Shown one piece after another: positions 61,634-64,000 of a stretch of DNA of 64,000 bases; position 1 is the stretch's first letter, and each line of letters begins with the position of its first letter. Under the pieces are notes generated by a model. It ran no database searches. It saw only the letters and a program-made list of their open reading frames with translations, and was not told where the DNA came from. Made by a program: the position numbers and the translations under genes. The DNA lies in NCBI RefSeq assembly GCF_014643375.1, contig NZ_BMJJ01000002.1, positions 345 through 64,344 on the forward strand. Reading direction: 5' to 3'. This DNA is from Aureimonas glaciei. GTDB taxonomy: Bacteria > Pseudomonadota > Alphaproteobacteria > Rhizobiales > Rhizobiaceae.

Positions 61634-62008
61634 CGTCTCACCCGAATCAGAACGAAGCCACTCTGTGGCGAACATGGAAAACAAATGGTTAAGGGCCACA
61701 AATCGTGGCACAATGGCGAGGCTGTGTCATCCGAGGGATCGCATTGTGGTGATACCCGCGGGCGGGGCCGGCCGCCGCGCCCCGCGCGCGCCGGGCCTGT
61801 GGCGGTCATGGGCAGCGCGGCATAGCGAAAATGTCGCAAGCCCAGGCTAGTTTGGAAATGTTGCAGAAGAGCCGTTTTCGTGGTTTGAACCCACGCAGGT
61901 TCAGGCTAGAGACGGTCGAGCATTTCGAGCGCGCGCCGCCATGGCGGCACGGCGGAAGCGGCCGGGTGGATTGCCGCCGGCCGGTGCGTCCGCGACAGGG
62001 AGAGCAGT
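61634..62008. promoter_or_regulatory. Divergent regulatory region between IalB-like gene and cox operon
   Basis: A 375-bp interval expected to carry promoters in both directions. ATGGTTAA at 61685-61692 is a TTAACCAT motif on the minus strand, 52 bp before the IalB-like gene. GGGAGAGCAGT precedes the cox start. No coding sequence, tRNA or strong hairpin was seen here. Confidence 0.4.
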
Positions 62009-62935
62009 GTGAAGAGAACCATGATCGCGGCGGCGGCCGTGTCCGTCAGCGGCGCTGCCGCCTTTGCGCAGGAAGCGGTCCGTCCGGGGCAGCCGCATAA
62101 TTGGCATATCGACCTCCAGGAGGCGCTGTCGCCTGTCGAGGCCAATATCCACTGGTTCAGCAACTACGTTCTCGCCTTCATCATCCCGATCACCATCCTG
62201 GTCGCGGCGCTGCTGGCCTGGGTCGCCTATCGCTACAGCGAGAAGCGCAATCCGGTCGCCTCGCGTACCAGCCACAACACCACGATCGAGGTGATCTGGA
62301 CGGTGGCGCCGGTTCTGGTCCTGCTGTGCCTTGCCATCCCCTCCTTCCAGCTCCTGACCGAGCAGTACAACCCGCCGAGCCCGCCTGAGCTGACCATCAA
62401 GGCGACCGGCTTCCAGTGGTATTGGGGCTACGAGTACCAGAGTGGCGACGTCGACGCCGCGACGGTTGCCGCCAACGTCGCGCCGGCCGGCGCCGAGCCC
62501 GTCTCGTTCGAGTCCTACATGGTCCAGGAGTCGGACCGGGCTGGATCGGGCAAGGAAGACATGGGCGAATATCCCCGCCTCCTGGCCGTCGACAACGAGA
62601 TGGTCGTTCCGGTCGATACCGTGATCCGCATCCTGGCGACCTCCGCCGACGTCATCCACTCTTTCGCCATCCCGTCGATGGGCGTGAAGGTCGACGCCGT
62701 GCCCGGCCGCAATAACGAATACTGGTTCGAGGCCAACCGCGAAGGCCTGTTCTACGGCCAGTGCTCCGAGCTCTGCGGCGTCAACCACCCCTTCATGCCG
62801 ATCGGCGTGCGCGTCGTCTCGAAGGAGCAGTTCGCCACCTGGCTCGCCGCAGCCGCCGGCGATGTTTCCGCCGCCAACCAGGCGCTTGTCGCTTCCATCC
62901 AGTCCGCAGGCACCGTCGCCGTCGCCGGCCGGTAA
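62009..62935 (+). CDS. coxB: Cytochrome c oxidase subunit II
   Basis: A 308-residue subunit II of the aa3-type terminal oxidase. A signal peptide (VSVSGAAAFAQ) and two membrane spans (NYVLAFIIPITILVAALLAW and APVLVLLCLAIPSF) precede the cupredoxin domain. CuA ligands are in CSELCGVNHPFM plus the HSF of VIHSFAIPSMG, and the electron-entry aromatic block is FQWYWGYEY. It starts with GTG at 62009 behind GGGAGAGC. It precedes coxA by 24 bp. Confidence 0.95.
   Translation: MKRTMIAAAAVSVSGAAAFAQEAVRPGQPHNWHIDLQEALSPVEANIHWFSNYVLAFIIPITILVAALLAWVAYRYSEKRNPVASRTSHNTTIEVIWTVAPVLVLLCLAIPSFQLLTEQYNPPSPPELTIKATGFQWYWGYEYQSGDVDAATVAANVAPAGAEPVSFESYMVQESDRAGSGKEDMGEYPRLLAVDNEMVVPVDTVIRILATSADVIHSFAIPSMGVKVDAVPGRNNEYWFEANREGLFYGQCSELCGVNHPFMPIGVRVVSKEQFATWLAAAAGDVSAANQALVASIQSAGTVAVAGR

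Positions 62936-64000
<1,065 letters not shown>

Noticed and set aside
61870-61905. T-arm-like hairpin (CGTGG-GTTTGAA-CCACG region) suggesting a tRNA
   Set aside because: The loop register does not give a proper G53-C61 pair and no acceptor, D or anticodon stems can be drawn around it.

Overview
The window is GC-rich alphaproteobacterial chromosome, and its gene order points to Rhizobiales, plausibly the Aurantimonas/Aureimonas side (the family-level placement is inference). Supporting signs are a separate F0 operon (atpI-atpB-atpE-b'-b) away from F1, the dxs-tlyA-rRNA methyltransferase and xseB-histone-deacetylase-like groups, DUF6101-ubiA, an invasion-associated-locus-B protein beside cox genes, and several families of dispersed palindromic repeats typical of rhizobial genomes.

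Layout. 1-305: right end of an IS481-like element abutting a palindromic repeat. 504-3731: four-gene basic amino acid/opine ABC importer (ATPase, binding protein, two permeases), ending in the cut-off start of an M20-type amidohydrolase, a 23-bp tandem repeat and a long palindrome. 4112-6425 (minus): arginine:pyruvate-type aminotransferase and a 2-hydroxyacid dehydrogenase, which fit uptake plus transamination of a basic amino acid. 6679-8928: FAD oxidoreductase of the PYROXD2/CrtI type followed by a formaldehyde-activating-enzyme paralogue. 9066-11417: a secreted protein with a candidate SOS box, a MAPEG-like and an NnrU-like membrane protein. 11553-15520: YfgM-like TPR protein, Der GTPase and a SleB-type cell wall hydrolase. 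15592-18303: F0 ATP synthase operon with a strong terminator.

18716-25928: RNase HII, a PA0069-type radical SAM protein with a candidate SOS box, a glycosyltransferase-like protein, moaB-ispE-TPR, and a long-chain polyprenyl diphosphate synthase. 26189-33667: DUF2007 protein, methyltransferase, S49 peptidase, glyQ, zinc metallopeptidase, DUF559 nuclease and glyS, the last carrying a palindromic repeat inside its reading frame. 34048-38422: secreted GH25 lysozyme, a candidate small RNA with three C-rich hairpin loops, threonylcarbamoyl-AMP synthase and a GlcD-like flavoprotein. 38596-47720: DUF6101, ubiA, purD, two acyl-CoA dehydrogenases, an FAH-family protein and an enoyl-CoA hydratase. 47727-57237: DedA, two RNA methyltransferases, dxs, xseB, HDAC-like, aroC, DUF1344, a histidine phosphatase and fabI. 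57346-64000: DnaJ-type chaperone, lipoprotein, pdxH, tldD, IalB-like protein, then coxB and the start of coxA, which runs off the window.

Most of the window is housekeeping. The parts most worth a second look are the candidate sRNA at about 35797-35946, the two canonical GAAC-N7-GAAC boxes (10160 and 20775), the repeat-derived insertion in GlyS, and the Fae paralogue that lacks the usual catalytic histidine. No tRNA, rRNA, CRISPR array or prophage was seen.
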